The notes: generated by a model not told the origin, from the sequence alone. A stretch of DNA of 64,000 bases from CAWIVH01 sp963839475 (GCA_963839475.1 CAWIVH010000015.1:248001-312000); one strand, 5' to 3'. Positions 43,288-52,260 are shown, counted from the stretch's first letter. Made by a program: numbers and translations.

Positions 43288-44343
43288 TTATTCTCTTTCC
43301 GTACTCTTTACTTCGGAAATCTTCTTCTTCGGGACTCCCTTGGGGTGGCAGTCTTCGCACTTTACCCTATGGATATTGTGTTTGCTTTCCGGGTTGGCGA
43401 ACGTGGTATCCATCTTCTCCACGTCGATGCCGCAGTTGGACAGGCGCGGGTGGCAGCCGGCGCAGGACTGGCGTGTATTCTGGTTGTGCTTTTCGTGGCA
43501 GCTCAGACATCCCAGCCCTTCGTGCACCCCCATCGGGGTCCGGTCGTCCCCGGAGCCGATCTGCCCCGAAGCAAGCGGGGCGTGACACTGGTAGCAGAGC
43601 GCCTGTCGCTTTTCCGGGCTCATCTTCACCTTGCGTTCCCCGTCGTACACACCCGGCAGCGGCAAGAGATCCGTTCCTATGTTCAACCGGGCACGGCGGT
43701 CGAACAGCCCGAGCGAAGGACGGAATACCTCTTCTTTCACTGCAATTCTTTGTGAGGCTTTCTTCAGAGGCATCCCGTCGCGGTGCACCATGTGGCAGGA
43801 AAGGCAAGGAATGGCGGGCCGCTGGGCCAGCGACGCATCTTTTATCTTCCACGGGCCCCTGGTGTCGAGCGGTTCGACGACGTCGCTGATGGCTCCTTCG
43901 AAGTGCATCCCGTGACAGCGCAGGCAATCGTCCATCAGCTGGCGCTTCTGATTGTGTTCCTTGTTGGCAAAGAGCCGCTCGTAACTCGCCGAGTGCCTCC
44001 CGGCGCCCCAGCGCGCATATTCTTCACGGTGGCAGGCGACGCATTTATCCATCATGATGAACACGTCCGCGGTCTTGAGGTGGATTTGCTCCGGCGGCTC
44101 GCTGAATAGATGCGTGGTAACGCGGCGCAGGTTGGTCCGAGTCGTGCTCGTATGGCATTCGACGCAGTTCATATCCCGATGGGTGGACCCTTGCCAGGAG
44201 ACGAGGTTCGGCCGGATTTCATGGCACCGGGCGCAGCCTTCGCCCCGGCTGGAACTGTAGTATAGATCGGCGGCGGGAATCGCCAGCAATCCGCAGCATG
44301 CCGCCCCGACCAGCCATACAAGAGGAGAACGAAGCCATTTCAT
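43288..44343 (-). CDS. Membrane-anchored nine-haem cytochrome c
   Basis: 351-residue protein with one N-terminal anchor (WLVGAACCGLLAIPAADLYY) followed by nine CxxCH haem-binding motifs, the first at residue 37 (CARCH) and the others CVECH, CVACH, CLRCH, CLSCH, CYQCH, CLSCH, CAGCH and CEDCH. The anchor plus first haems resemble NapC/NirT quinol dehydrogenases; the C-terminal haems resemble doubled-CXXCH proteins. The gene overlaps the GMC flavoprotein gene by four bases, so it most likely takes electrons from that flavoprotein into the quinone/cytochrome chain. Typical gluconate-2-dehydrogenase cytochromes have three haems, so this is an expanded version. Confidence 0.9.
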   Translation of the reverse strand: MKWLRSPLVWLVGAACCGLLAIPAADLYYSSSRGEGCARCHEIRPNLVSWQGSTHRDMNCVECHTSTTRTNLRRVTTHLFSEPPEQIHLKTADVFIMMDKCVACHREEYARWGAGRHSASYERLFANKEHNQKRQLMDDCLRCHGMHFEGAISDVVEPLDTRGPWKIKDASLAQRPAIPCLSCHMVHRDGMPLKKASQRIAVKEEVFRPSLGLFDRRARLNIGTDLLPLPGVYDGERKVKMSPEKRQALCYQCHAPLASGQIGSGDDRTPMGVHEGLGCLSCHEKHNQNTRQSCAGCHPRLSNCGIDVEKMDTTFANPESKHNIHRVKCEDCHPKGVPKKKISEVKSTERE

Positions 44344-45992
44344 GAGCGGAACCTCGTGCCTTTCCAGGTTTTCACGATATAGTCCGAGGCCCAGTACCCG
44401 ACCGCCATAATTGTCAGCGCCGGGTTATAGCCGCCGTTGGTCACGTTAACGCTGCCGTCGACAACGAAAACATTGTCGACATCGTGGATCTGGCAGTGCT
44501 TGTTCACCACCGAGGTCTTCGGATCGTTACCCATGCGACAGGTGCCCGCCTGGTGCTGTCCGGATGACAGCACCAGGTTGCGGTTGATCGATTCCCAGAT
44601 CTGGACCGCTCCCGCCTCTTTCAGCCACATCGTGGCCTTCTCCACCAGGAATTCGCCGATTTCGACCGAATGGGGGTGCTTGGTTCCCGACAGGCGCGCC
44701 ACCGGGATTCCCCACCGGTCTTTGACCTTCGGATCGGCCTGGATCCTGGCTTCGAAAATCGGCATCTCCTGCACTGGCCCCATGACCACTATGGTATTCC
44801 GGTACATACGCCGCATGGCATCCTTATGGCCCTTGCCCCACGCCGGTGTGCCCTTCGGCAGACGGCCGGGAAACTGAATAGGCAGGCGGATGAACTCGTT
44901 GGCCAGCAGCCCGCCCCCGCGCAGTCCCGGATTCCCATGGTTGAAGTCGCAGATCGCGACCCCGGCCCCGGGGCCGAGGTCGTCGTAGGTAGGTTCTTCG
45001 AAATACCCGGTCGCACCGGTATAGGTGTGCGAGTGCAGGTTGCGGCCCACCCAATCGTGACGGTTGCCGAGGCCGTTCGGGTGAAGCCGGTGCTTTGTGT
45101 TTAAGAGCAGTCGCGCCGACTCAATCGCCGAACCGGATACGATGACCAGATCAGCTTCCTGGGTCTGGAGGCGGTCGTTCTCATCGAAGTAGGAGACGCC
45201 GGTCGCGCGGCCGCGGTCATCGAGCAGGATCTCTTTGACCATGGCCCGGGTTCGCAGCTCACAATTTCCGGTCTTCAGGGCAACAGGAATTACGGTGTTC
45301 TGCGTGCCGGCCTTGGCATCTACCTCACACAAAAACCCCACACACCAGCGGCAGCGCATGCAAGGAGGCCGGCCGTTGTAAGGGATGCTGTTGCGTGCCA
45401 TGGAAATGTGGAACGGATGCAGGCCGAGACGTTTCGCAGCCGCCTCCAGAATCTGGTGCTCGCGTGAAGCCGGCAGCGGAGGCATGGGCAGCGGTTTGGA
45501 TCGCGGGCCCTTGAATGGATTGCCCGAATCGTCCCCCGACACCCCGATTTCCCATTCCGCCTTGGTGTAAAAGGGTTCAAGATCGTCGTAGGAGATCGGC
45601 CAGTCATCAAGCGTGGATCCCTCAGGGCAGCCGTAAGTCGACTTCATCTGGAAGTCCTTCGGGTGGAAACGCCACGCCATGGCGCCATAAGTCGCGGTTC
45701 CGCTTCCGACACAAGCGGCGTTGTTGCCGTACCCCGGCCTGCTAGGGAGAACAATGCGCTCGTTGCCGGAAGGGTCAACAAAGACGCGCGGGTTTCCTTC
45801 ATCATCCGGGCCGGTATTATTTCCAAGTATGCTGGAGCGCTGATTCCGCAGGTCGTCTTTCCGGCAGTCATTGGCCGTGTACCAGAGTCCCCGTTCGAGC
45901 AGAACCACGCTAAGGCCGTTTACGGCCAGTTCTTTGGCCACCACGCCGCCGCCGGCCCCCGCCCCGATTACTACGGCATCTACTTTCTTCAT
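44340..45992 (-). CDS. GMC-family flavin dehydrogenase, large subunit
   Basis: 550-residue GMC oxidoreductase with FAD-binding motif VVIGAGAGGGVVAKEL (residues 7-22). A Cys-rich PPCMRCRWCVGFLCEVDAKAG block (about 208-228) occurs in membrane-bound sugar dehydrogenases, and the C-terminal QAGTCRMG and GGYNPALTIMA blocks hold the conserved Asn. It is like the catalytic subunit of gluconate-2-dehydrogenase, FAD-glucose dehydrogenase or glucoside 3-dehydrogenase. It has no signal peptide, so it is probably exported together with the Tat-signalled small subunit encoded upstream, with which it overlaps by four bases. It also overlaps the cytochrome gene. Substrate is probably a sugar or glycoside. 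Confidence 0.9.
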   Translation of the reverse strand: MKKVDAVVIGAGAGGGVVAKELAVNGLSVVLLERGLWYTANDCRKDDLRNQRSSILGNNTGPDDEGNPRVFVDPSGNERIVLPSRPGYGNNAACVGSGTATYGAMAWRFHPKDFQMKSTYGCPEGSTLDDWPISYDDLEPFYTKAEWEIGVSGDDSGNPFKGPRSKPLPMPPLPASREHQILEAAAKRLGLHPFHISMARNSIPYNGRPPCMRCRWCVGFLCEVDAKAGTQNTVIPVALKTGNCELRTRAMVKEILLDDRGRATGVSYFDENDRLQTQEADLVIVSGSAIESARLLLNTKHRLHPNGLGNRHDWVGRNLHSHTYTGATGYFEEPTYDDLGPGAGVAICDFNHGNPGLRGGGLLANEFIRLPIQFPGRLPKGTPAWGKGHKDAMRRMYRNTIVVMGPVQEMPIFEARIQADPKVKDRWGIPVARLSGTKHPHSVEIGEFLVEKATMWLKEAGAVQIWESINRNLVLSSGQHQAGTCRMGNDPKTSVVNKHCQIHDVDNVFVVDGSVNVTNGGYNPALTIMAVGYWASDYIVKTWKGTRFRS

Positions 45993-46513
45993 GAGCGGCC
46001 CCCCACGGTAAAGTCATATTGATCCCTGCCCCTTACCGGGGAAGCGGGTACGCCGAGCATGCGCCAGCTGCAGTAATCGCGGTTCCCGCCGTGGCGCGGG
46101 TTGCCGTAAAAGCCCTGCATGGTGTGGCTGACGAGAAGTGCGAAAAAGGTCTTGGTCGAATCGTCCTTTTCCAGCCCTTTCATGATCTCAAGCTGTTTGT
46201 TCTCTGAGGCCTGGGCGAAGCTGCCGCCCGCGCGCCGGTCGGCTTCGGCAATTCCTGCCCTGTAGGTCTGGCGATGTTCCCGATAGAACCCGGCAAGCTG
46301 CCTGTCGATATAGTTCACCACACCGGCCCACTTCGCCCCTGGGTCCCGGTCGGCCGGGATTATCTGTTCGCACATCGCTTCAAGCGTACCGAGCTCCGTT
46401 TCGTTTAGGGTTCGCCCTTGCCGACGGACAGTGGAACAGGCTGCGGACAATGCTGTTGCTGTCACCGCCGTCTGCAGGAAACGCCGGCGATTCAATTTCC
46501 TGTTTTTTTTCAT
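45989..46513 (-). CDS. Gluconate 2-dehydrogenase subunit 3-like Tat (lipo)protein
   Basis: 174-residue small subunit (gamma or 'hitch-hiker' subunit) of a GMC dehydrogenase. A Tat signal (NRRRFLQTAVTATALSAAC) contains a possible lipobox ending at Cys, so the complex may be lipid-anchored. The mature part has ETELGTLEAMCEQIIPADRDPGA and the C-terminal HTMQGFYGNPRHGGNRD...SWRMLGVP blocks found in the gluconate-2-DH subunit 3 family. In FAD-dependent glucose dehydrogenases this subunit is needed for export and folding of the flavin subunit. It is the first gene of the three-gene operon GMC small subunit, GMC large subunit, nine-haem cytochrome. Confidence 0.9.
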   Translation of the reverse strand: MKKNRKLNRRRFLQTAVTATALSAACSTVRRQGRTLNETELGTLEAMCEQIIPADRDPGAKWAGVVNYIDRQLAGFYREHRQTYRAGIAEADRRAGGSFAQASENKQLEIMKGLEKDDSTKTFFALLVSHTMQGFYGNPRHGGNRDYCSWRMLGVPASPVRGRDQYDFTVGGRS

Positions 46514-46607
46514 GGCATCCTTGACTATTCCTCACCAAAAACGAGCGCAGCAGTGAGTCTTCTGGGTTTGGCTTTTGCTTTCAACCGGAGGACCGGGGCA
46601 GGGAGCC

Positions 46608-47561
46608 TCATGACCCGAGGAGGATCTTGTGCACCCTCTCCGCATTCTCCCTGATCTCATCCCGAACCCGGGGGAACATCCCAATGAACACGCCATCAAT
46701 GGGTTTGATGTTTTCGTAAGCCGTGCGGAAGGCCTGGTCCGTGCTGCGAGGATCGATGCGCCCGGCGGCCAATATCTTGAACGCAAAGCAGGGTTTCGGC
46801 GTCTGTTTCATGAATTTGTACATGCGGGGAGGGTCGCTCTGCAGGTAAATTTCGCGAGGCATCTCGAGGATCTCCCCATTGAGCACCTTTTTCCATTCCT
46901 CTTCCGTGCGGGTACGGTTGTAGACGCACCCCGCGTAGAAGTCCACATCCCAGCCTTCCTCCTCAGCCTTCGCCAGCACCTCCGGCTTGTGGCTTCCCAC
47001 ACCGACCATCACGCCAAGGTCTCGCGTCTTTTTGCACCATTCCTTGACATCGTTCATCCTGCCTTCCTGCCAGGCGCGGTCGGTCTGCTCGCCGTGGTGG
47101 TAAATTGCCATCGGCTTGAACATTTGATAGACGGGCGTCGGGTCCCCTACTCCCTGGACAATGAGGTGCATCTTGCCCCCATCCGCAATGAAGCGCTGCA
47201 GGTCCTGGGGAGCTCGGCCGAGAGCCACGTAGTTATAGGTATTGATGCCGAAGCGATAGCATTGGTGCAGGACATCGCACACCCGCTCCGCGCTGTAGTA
47301 CTCCTTCATGATGGTGCCGAGCGTGGAATTAAAGTGCCCGAAACCATAGAAGGGATTGCAGCCGACGATCAGGCGGCTGATTTCAACCTTGCCGAACTTC
47401 ATTTTGGGGACCTGGAATTCAGAGACGGGCCGCGGCGGCAGAGCAGGCGGTGCCGGTGCGCCCGGAGGAGTACCCTGAGGCTGCGGATTTTGTGCCATCG
47501 CTGTGGCGCCTAAGCCTGCAGCTGCCACGGTAGTGAGGAAATCCCTTCGATTCTTCAACAT
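46608..47561 (-). CDS. Tat-exported aldo/keto-reductase-like protein
   Basis: 317-residue protein (from ATG 47561, which has GGGGAG six bases upstream) with a Tat signal (LKNRRDFLTTVAAAGLG) and a proline-rich linker. The domain begins VPKMKFGKVEISRLIVGCNPF, which resembles the first strand of aldo/keto reductases, and the rest is consistent with a TIM barrel (HQCYRFGINTYNYV, VMVGVGSHKPEVLAKAEEEG, CFAFKILAAGRID). I do not see the classical D-Y-K-H tetrad clearly, so 'aldo/keto-reductase-like, uncharacterised' is the safest name. A close paralogue is the frameshifted gene at 51208-52181. Substrate is perhaps a keto sugar, by context. Confidence 0.72.
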   Translation of the reverse strand: MLKNRRDFLTTVAAAGLGATAMAQNPQPQGTPPGAPAPPALPPRPVSEFQVPKMKFGKVEISRLIVGCNPFYGFGHFNSTLGTIMKEYYSAERVCDVLHQCYRFGINTYNYVALGRAPQDLQRFIADGGKMHLIVQGVGDPTPVYQMFKPMAIYHHGEQTDRAWQEGRMNDVKEWCKKTRDLGVMVGVGSHKPEVLAKAEEEGWDVDFYAGCVYNRTRTEEEWKKVLNGEILEMPREIYLQSDPPRMYKFMKQTPKPCFAFKILAAGRIDPRSTDQAFRTAYENIKPIDGVFIGMFPRVRDEIRENAERVHKILLGS

Positions 47562-47586
47562 TTCATTCTCCCCGGACATCTGAATG

Positions 47587-47619
47587 ATGGGGCCCGCCTT
47601 TTGAAGGGGCGGGCCCCAT
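47587..47619 (-). terminator. Strong hairpin between receptor and aldo/keto-like gene
   Basis: ATGGGGCCCGCC (47587-47598) pairs perfectly with GGCGGGCCCCAT (47608-47619), giving a 12-base GC-rich stem and a nine-base loop. It lies in the gap between the TonB receptor stop (47658) and the next gene start (47561) on the minus strand. There is no long T-run, so it may act as an attenuator or an RNA-stability element between the two genes. Confidence 0.55.
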
Positions 47620-47657
47620 TAAGAATTTGGTGTCGATCCGCGAGGGGTTGAATCCCA

Positions 47658-50534
47658 TCAGAAGAGAATCTTCATCGCCACCTGAAGGTTTCGCGGGAGG
47701 CCTGCGCTGCTGATGACTCCGAAGCTTGTTGAGCCCAGGGAACCGCCAGGAGCACCGAAAGCCGGTGTATTGGTAACGTTGAAGGCTTCCAGCCGGAACT
47801 GCAGCTTTAGTCCCTCCTTCGGGCTAAATTCGCGGTGGATGGACATATCGAGCTGGGCCCGGCCCGGCGCGTGCATGGTGTTTCTGCCCACATTGCCGAA
47901 GGTGTAGAGCGGCTGTGCGGCGAAGGCAGCGGTGTTGAACCAGCGACTGACCGTGCGCTGATCGCCGGAGAGATTGGGATCGCCGATCAGGTTGGGCCGG
48001 TCTCCGGTGCCCGTGTTGGCACGCGCTGCGGAGTTACCTATCGTGAAAGGTATCCCGGTAGTCAAAACGACGATGCCATTCAGCCTCCACCCCCTTATCA
48101 GGGCGTTGCCTAAGCCGGTTCCGTTTTTCCCGAAAGGTAGATCATAGTTGGATGTCAGCGTGAAGCGGTGGCGCAAATCGAGGAACGAATTCGCGCGTTC
48201 GATACTCCGATCGTTCACCATGGCCACCTGGTCATCAATGCTGTGTGCCCAGGTGTAGTTGGATACCAGGCTGAAGCCTTTCTGGAATCTTCGCTCCAGA
48301 ATCAGCTGCATCGCATGGTAGTTACTGTTGTACCAGGGAGCTGCAATCGAAATGGCAGCCACATTCGGGAAAAAGGCGTTGTAAGGCCGTCTCGCCTGAA
48401 TAGCCCCCGGTGCCGGGGCTGGCTGATTTACGTTGACAGCGCCGTTGAAGATGTATTGTTTGTGTCCCAGCGCCCCCACGTAGCTTGCAGTTGCGACCAT
48501 GCCCCACGGGAGTTCGCGCTGCAGCGTGAGGTTGTACTGGTGGACGTACGGGGTGGCTCCCGTAAAGGCTACCCCTGTAAGGCTACCGGTCGGATTGGCA
48601 GGGTTGGTAGCTACCGGGAGGGGCAAACCATCTTTGAGCGAACTGATAGGAGTCAACGGCGTGGCCGTCACCGTGTACAGGCTGACAAACGGCGGATTGC
48701 GCATGGCCATCGAGCTGGCAATCATGTTTGGCACAAAGCTGATGCCATAGCCGCCGCGCATAACGGTGCCTTTCGCTATCGTCGCTGCAAATCCAAACCG
48801 GGGAGCGAGATTGTTCCAGTCAGCGTCCACACCGGCCGAACTCGATACGCCATCCTTCCCCGGCTGAATGATCTTCCCTTTCACCAGGTCCACATTGGAA
48901 ATTCGGTCGCAAACTTCCGAGTTCGGGCCAAAGTAGTCCCAACGCAGACCGATATTCAGGGTAAGCCAGCGGTTTACTCTCCAGTCGTCCTGGAAGTACG
49001 TGGCCGCCTCCCAGTTTCTCAATCCCGGATATACCAGGTACTTGCTTCGCGTTGTGTCCGATGGGTATCCCAGCAGGAAAGACGCGATGGCGTTGCCGCT
49101 GCCGGCAACCGCCCCCGAGGGATCGTTGGTCAAACTCGAATTGAAGCTAAACTGCCCCTTGGATGTCGGGCTCTGAAAAGCGCTCGTTTGCCGCCGTCTA
49201 AGGTCAGCCCCGAATTTGAAGTTATGAGATCCGCGGGAGTAGCTTATGTTTCCGGCCTCCTGAAAGAGATTGTTGGTGACGATCAGCGGAATGAAGCTTG
49301 CGTCACCCAAAGCGCGCAGACCGGAGATGGCCATGATGGAAAGCCCGGAGCTGTCGTCGTCGACGTTGATCCCTTTCAATCCCAGTTGCGCGGAAACATC
49401 CTTGCCGTAGTTGATCGGGAGAGAATAGACCCAATACCGACTGTAGCCGGCCTTGAGTTCCAGCACCAGACGCGGGCTGAACGCGTGGATGTCGTTGAGC
49501 AGAACCGATTGGGCTCTCTGGGTGGCCGTGCCGGAGCGGCCGGTATCGCCCACCGGATCGATGCCGTTGGGCGCCGTCGGCAATCCCGGAGGAATGAAGG
49601 TCCGGGTGTCATTGAAGGAATAGCGGGCAAAAAACGAATCCTTTTCCGTCAGCTTGTGATCGACGCGGACATCGAAGGTTTCGTTATCCTGCTCCTTTTT
49701 CGGGTTGTAGGTATAGTTGTTTACCGTCGCAGTGTTTTGGGGCAGCGGGTACAACTCCATCAGCTTCACTGCGACCGGGTCCATTCGCGTGGTCGGAATT
49801 TGATCGTTGAGGAAGCGGTCCCGGATAATCTTGCTCGGATTCGCGGGATCGGGACGCGTCGTTAGCGGATCGAAGACGGCATTCAATTTGGAGAAGTTCC
49901 CTGTGCGCGCTTCGGCAGTAGGTATCGTGCTCACGAAAGTCTGACCCTGCCGCTGGCGGAATCCTTCATAGTCGCCGAAGAAGAAGGTGCGGTTCTTAAT
50001 GATAGGCCCGCCTATGCTGCCGCCATACTGGTTCTGCTTGTAACTCGGCTTGGTCGAGCCGGCGAAGAAATTCCTTGCATCCATTTTTTCATTACGGAGA
50101 AACTCAAACAGCGAGCCGTGAAACGCGTTCGTTCCCGATTTCGTAACAAATTGGATGACGCCCCCGGCTGTTCGTCCCAAATCAGCCGAGTAGAGATTGG
50201 TCTGCACCTTCATTTCCACAAGTGCGTCCATCGAGGGTTTGACTATGACGGTGCCGATGAATCGTTCGTTGTCATCCATGCCGTCGAGCAGGAAGTTGTT
50301 GAAGCTGGTGGGCTGGGCGTTGAGCGAAACAGCCGAAGTCTGACGGCGATCGTCCGGCCGGGTCCCGCTCGGCAGCCCGGTGGGCTCGCCCTCGCCGCTT
50401 CCTGCTGCCAACTGCGCCAGAGCGACAAAATTGCGTCCGTTGACCGGCAGGTCCTGAACCGCCTGTTCACTTATCAGGCTCCCCAGAGAGGAACTGTCGG
50501 ACTGGAGGGCGGCGGTACTGGCAACCACTTCCAC
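47658..50534 (-). CDS. Oar-like TonB-dependent receptor, plug and barrel part (frame broken at 5' end)
   Basis: 958 residues covering the plug and beta-barrel of an acidobacterial Oar-like TonB-dependent receptor. Plug blocks are ISEQAVQDLPVNGRNFVALAQL, NNFLLDGMDDNERF and GVIQFVTKSGTNAFHGS; later come GGSIGGPIIKNRTFFFGDYE, NYTWAHSIDDQVA, and the C-terminal FRLEAFNVTNTPAFGAPGG ending in a hydrophobic-Phe outer-membrane signature (QVAMKILF). The signal peptide and carboxypeptidase-regulatory domain are coded in another frame at 50557-50955. A one-base shift near 50567 separates them, so the intact gene would run 47658-50955. It is probably an outer-membrane importer of a large sugar or oligosaccharide. 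Confidence 0.85.
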   Translation of the reverse strand: MEVVASTAALQSDSSSLGSLISEQAVQDLPVNGRNFVALAQLAAGSGEGEPTGLPSGTRPDDRRQTSAVSLNAQPTSFNNFLLDGMDDNERFIGTVIVKPSMDALVEMKVQTNLYSADLGRTAGGVIQFVTKSGTNAFHGSLFEFLRNEKMDARNFFAGSTKPSYKQNQYGGSIGGPIIKNRTFFFGDYEGFRQRQGQTFVSTIPTAEARTGNFSKLNAVFDPLTTRPDPANPSKIIRDRFLNDQIPTTRMDPVAVKLMELYPLPQNTATVNNYTYNPKKEQDNETFDVRVDHKLTEKDSFFARYSFNDTRTFIPPGLPTAPNGIDPVGDTGRSGTATQRAQSVLLNDIHAFSPRLVLELKAGYSRYWVYSLPINYGKDVSAQLGLKGINVDDDSSGLSIMAISGLRALGDASFIPLIVTNNLFQEAGNISYSRGSHNFKFGADLRRRQTSAFQSPTSKGQFSFNSSLTNDPSGAVAGSGNAIASFLLGYPSDTTRSKYLVYPGLRNWEAATYFQDDWRVNRWLTLNIGLRWDYFGPNSEVCDRISNVDLVKGKIIQPGKDGVSSSAGVDADWNNLAPRFGFAATIAKGTVMRGGYGISFVPNMIASSMAMRNPPFVSLYTVTATPLTPISSLKDGLPLPVATNPANPTGSLTGVAFTGATPYVHQYNLTLQRELPWGMVATASYVGALGHKQYIFNGAVNVNQPAPAPGAIQARRPYNAFFPNVAAISIAAPWYNSNYHAMQLILERRFQKGFSLVSNYTWAHSIDDQVAMVNDRSIERANSFLDLRHRFTLTSNYDLPFGKNGTGLGNALIRGWRLNGIVVLTTGIPFTIGNSAARANTGTGDRPNLIGDPNLSGDQRTVSRWFNTAAFAAQPLYTFGNVGRNTMHAPGRAQLDMSIHREFSPKEGLKLQFRLEAFNVTNTPAFGAPGGSLGSTSFGVISSAGLPRNLQVAMKILF

Positions 50535-50556
50535 GGATTGCTCAATTTGGCCGATT

Positions 50557-50955
50557 TCAAGACGTATGTTCTTGCCGTGAGCGGTCGCCGATTGTCAGCG
50601 CAATTTCGGGAATGCTGGCGGCCTTGAAACCTGGCATCTCCGCTCGAAGGCTGTAATGTCCCACGGGCAGCAGCGTCACCAGATAATTCCCGCTCGCATC
50701 GGTGACAGCGGTTTGCGATGCGCCGGTGTTGAGGTTAGTGACGGTTACCGAAACACCCGGCATCAAGGCCCCCGAAGCGTCCGTCACCGTTCCCACGATC
50801 TCGGCTGAGGTCCTCTGCGCCTGCGCGACTGGGACGAAGAAAAGGATCAGCAAGATGCCAGTCAAGAGGCGGAGTGCCGAAACTTTGTTGTCAAAAAAAT
50901 TTAGCTGTGTTGGCTTGCTGAAGATGCCAACTGTGGAGTAGCAAGCGTGTCGCAT
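50557..50955 (-). CDS. N-terminal part of the TonB-dependent receptor (frameshifted)
   Basis: 132 residues: a signal-like hydrophobic segment (LLTGILLILFFVPVAQA) followed by a carboxypeptidase-regulatory-like domain (TSAEIVGTVTDASGALMPGV, then ASGNYLVTLLPVGHYSLRAE). Such a domain opens almost every acidobacterial Oar-like receptor. The frame ends at EHTS, but in the next frame the sequence continues as RLEIGQIEQSVEVV, joining smoothly to the receptor body. One extra base near 50567 explains the break, so this is either a real mutation or an assembly error. ATG 50955 is preferred over a TTG three bases upstream. Confidence 0.8.
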   Translation of the reverse strand: MRHACYSTVGIFSKPTQLNFFDNKVSALRLLTGILLILFFVPVAQAQRTSAEIVGTVTDASGALMPGVSVTVTNLNTGASQTAVTDASGNYLVTLLPVGHYSLRAEMPGFKAASIPEIALTIGDRSRQEHTS

Positions 50956-51207
50956 CAATTACCCCCTGTTTTAGATGACTTGATTACGGTGAGAAGAAAA
51001 AATAAGGCCCAGCGCATTGAACTGCAGCCTGTCGCTATCCGAAGCCATTACACCACAAGCGCGGAGTTATTGCTAAATTTTTGGAATTAAAATGCCTTAA
51101 TGAACTAATCTGATACTCGGCGTGTCTACTTTGCCTGGGTTGAAATTGCGGGACCCTTGATTTCCGGACGCCGGGAGAATGTTTGGGAAGCCCGAGGCAG
51201 CCGTTGG

Positions 51208-52181
51208 TTAGGATGATACCGTGCCGTACCGGGTCGCCCAGTAGGCATTCTCCTTTACTTCGTTCTTGATGCGCGGGAACATCCCGACAAAGACGCTGTC
51301 CGTCGGCTTGATACTCTGGAAAGCAAGCTTGAATGCCTGCTCCGGGGTGGTGACGCGGCCGGCCGCCAAAATCTTGAATGCGAAGCAGGGCTTCTTCGTT
51401 TGCTGAATGAACTTGTACATGCGCGGCGGATCCCCTTGCAGGTAGACTTCGTTGATAGCTCCCTCCGGCAGTTCCCCGCCCAGCAAACTGCGGAGTTCCT
51501 CAGCTGTGCGCCGCCGGTTGTAAACGCAGCAGGCATAGAAGTCCACGTCCCAGCCTTCTTCCTCAACTTTCGCGAGCACCTCCGGCATGTGGCTTCCGAC
51601 GCCGACCAGCGTGCCCTGTTGCCGGACCTTCTTACAGTACTCCTTAACCTGCCCCAACTTGCCCGAGCGGTACAGGGTATCGGTCGTGTCACCGTGGTGA
51701 TAGATTGCGTGAGGCTGCACCGCTTTAACGATGAGTTCCGGCTCGACCACAGACTGGCAGACCAATGCATTTTGCCACCCCCGGACACAAACTTCTCGTA
51801 GTCGGATTGACCGCGAGCCGTATGGAGGTAGTTGAACGCGGTAATGCCGTACTTGTTGCACTGCAGAAGTATTTCGCACACCTTTTCCGGCGTGTACCAT
51901 TCGCGCATGACCCCGTCCAGAATGCGGTTGAAATGCCCATAGCCGTACAGCTGGTTGCAGCCCATGACCAGGCGGCTTATCTCCACATTACCGAACTTCA
52001 CCTTCGGCACTTTAATCTCCGAATCAGGCACTAAATCTGCCGGGCTCTGGGCTGCTCCCTTTCCCCGTGAGGGATCCGCAGGAGGCTGCTGCGACTGCGC
52101 CAGCGAAGTTCGAGTGGCACACGCCATCCCCAGGGCCAGGGTTCCGGTAGACTGGAGAAAACTTCTTCGTGTTCTGGACAT
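51208..52181 (-). pseudogene. Frameshifted Tat-exported aldo/keto-reductase-like paralogue
   Basis: Read in two frames, this is a full-length paralogue of the protein at 46608. The first frame (from ATG 52181) codes a Tat signal (RTRRSFLQSTGTLALGMA) and the domain start VPKVKFGNVEISRLVMGCNQ up to GGGKMH. The second frame continues with SVVEPELIVKAVQPHAIYHH to the end at 51208. The switch lies near 51766, where a single missing base (expected six bases CATTTG, found five) breaks the frame. Conserved blocks VGVGSHMPEVLAKVEEEGWD and KPCFAFKILAAGR match the intact copy. Whether the break is real or a sequencing error is open. Confidence 0.85.
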
Positions 52182-52237
52182 GATCGTCAGTTCCTTTTAA
52201 AAAAGTTACGCGCTTTTGCTCAAGTTGACCGCCGAGG

Positions 52238-52260
52238 GGACGAATCCACATGTAGGAGCC
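52238..52260. repeat. Partial copy of the GGATCCACATG dispersed element
   Basis: GGACGAATCCACATGTAGGAGCC lies between the start of the aldo/keto-like pseudogene (52181) and the end of the DUF1080 gene (52319), both on the minus strand. It shares ATCCACATG with the copies at 12940 and 38444 but has lost the CGG. Confidence 0.35.

Noticed and set aside
48168..49865. A 565-codon open frame on the plus strand
   Set aside because: It is antisense to the barrel of the TonB-dependent receptor, and its translation has no family features. Codon bias of the receptor frame explains it.
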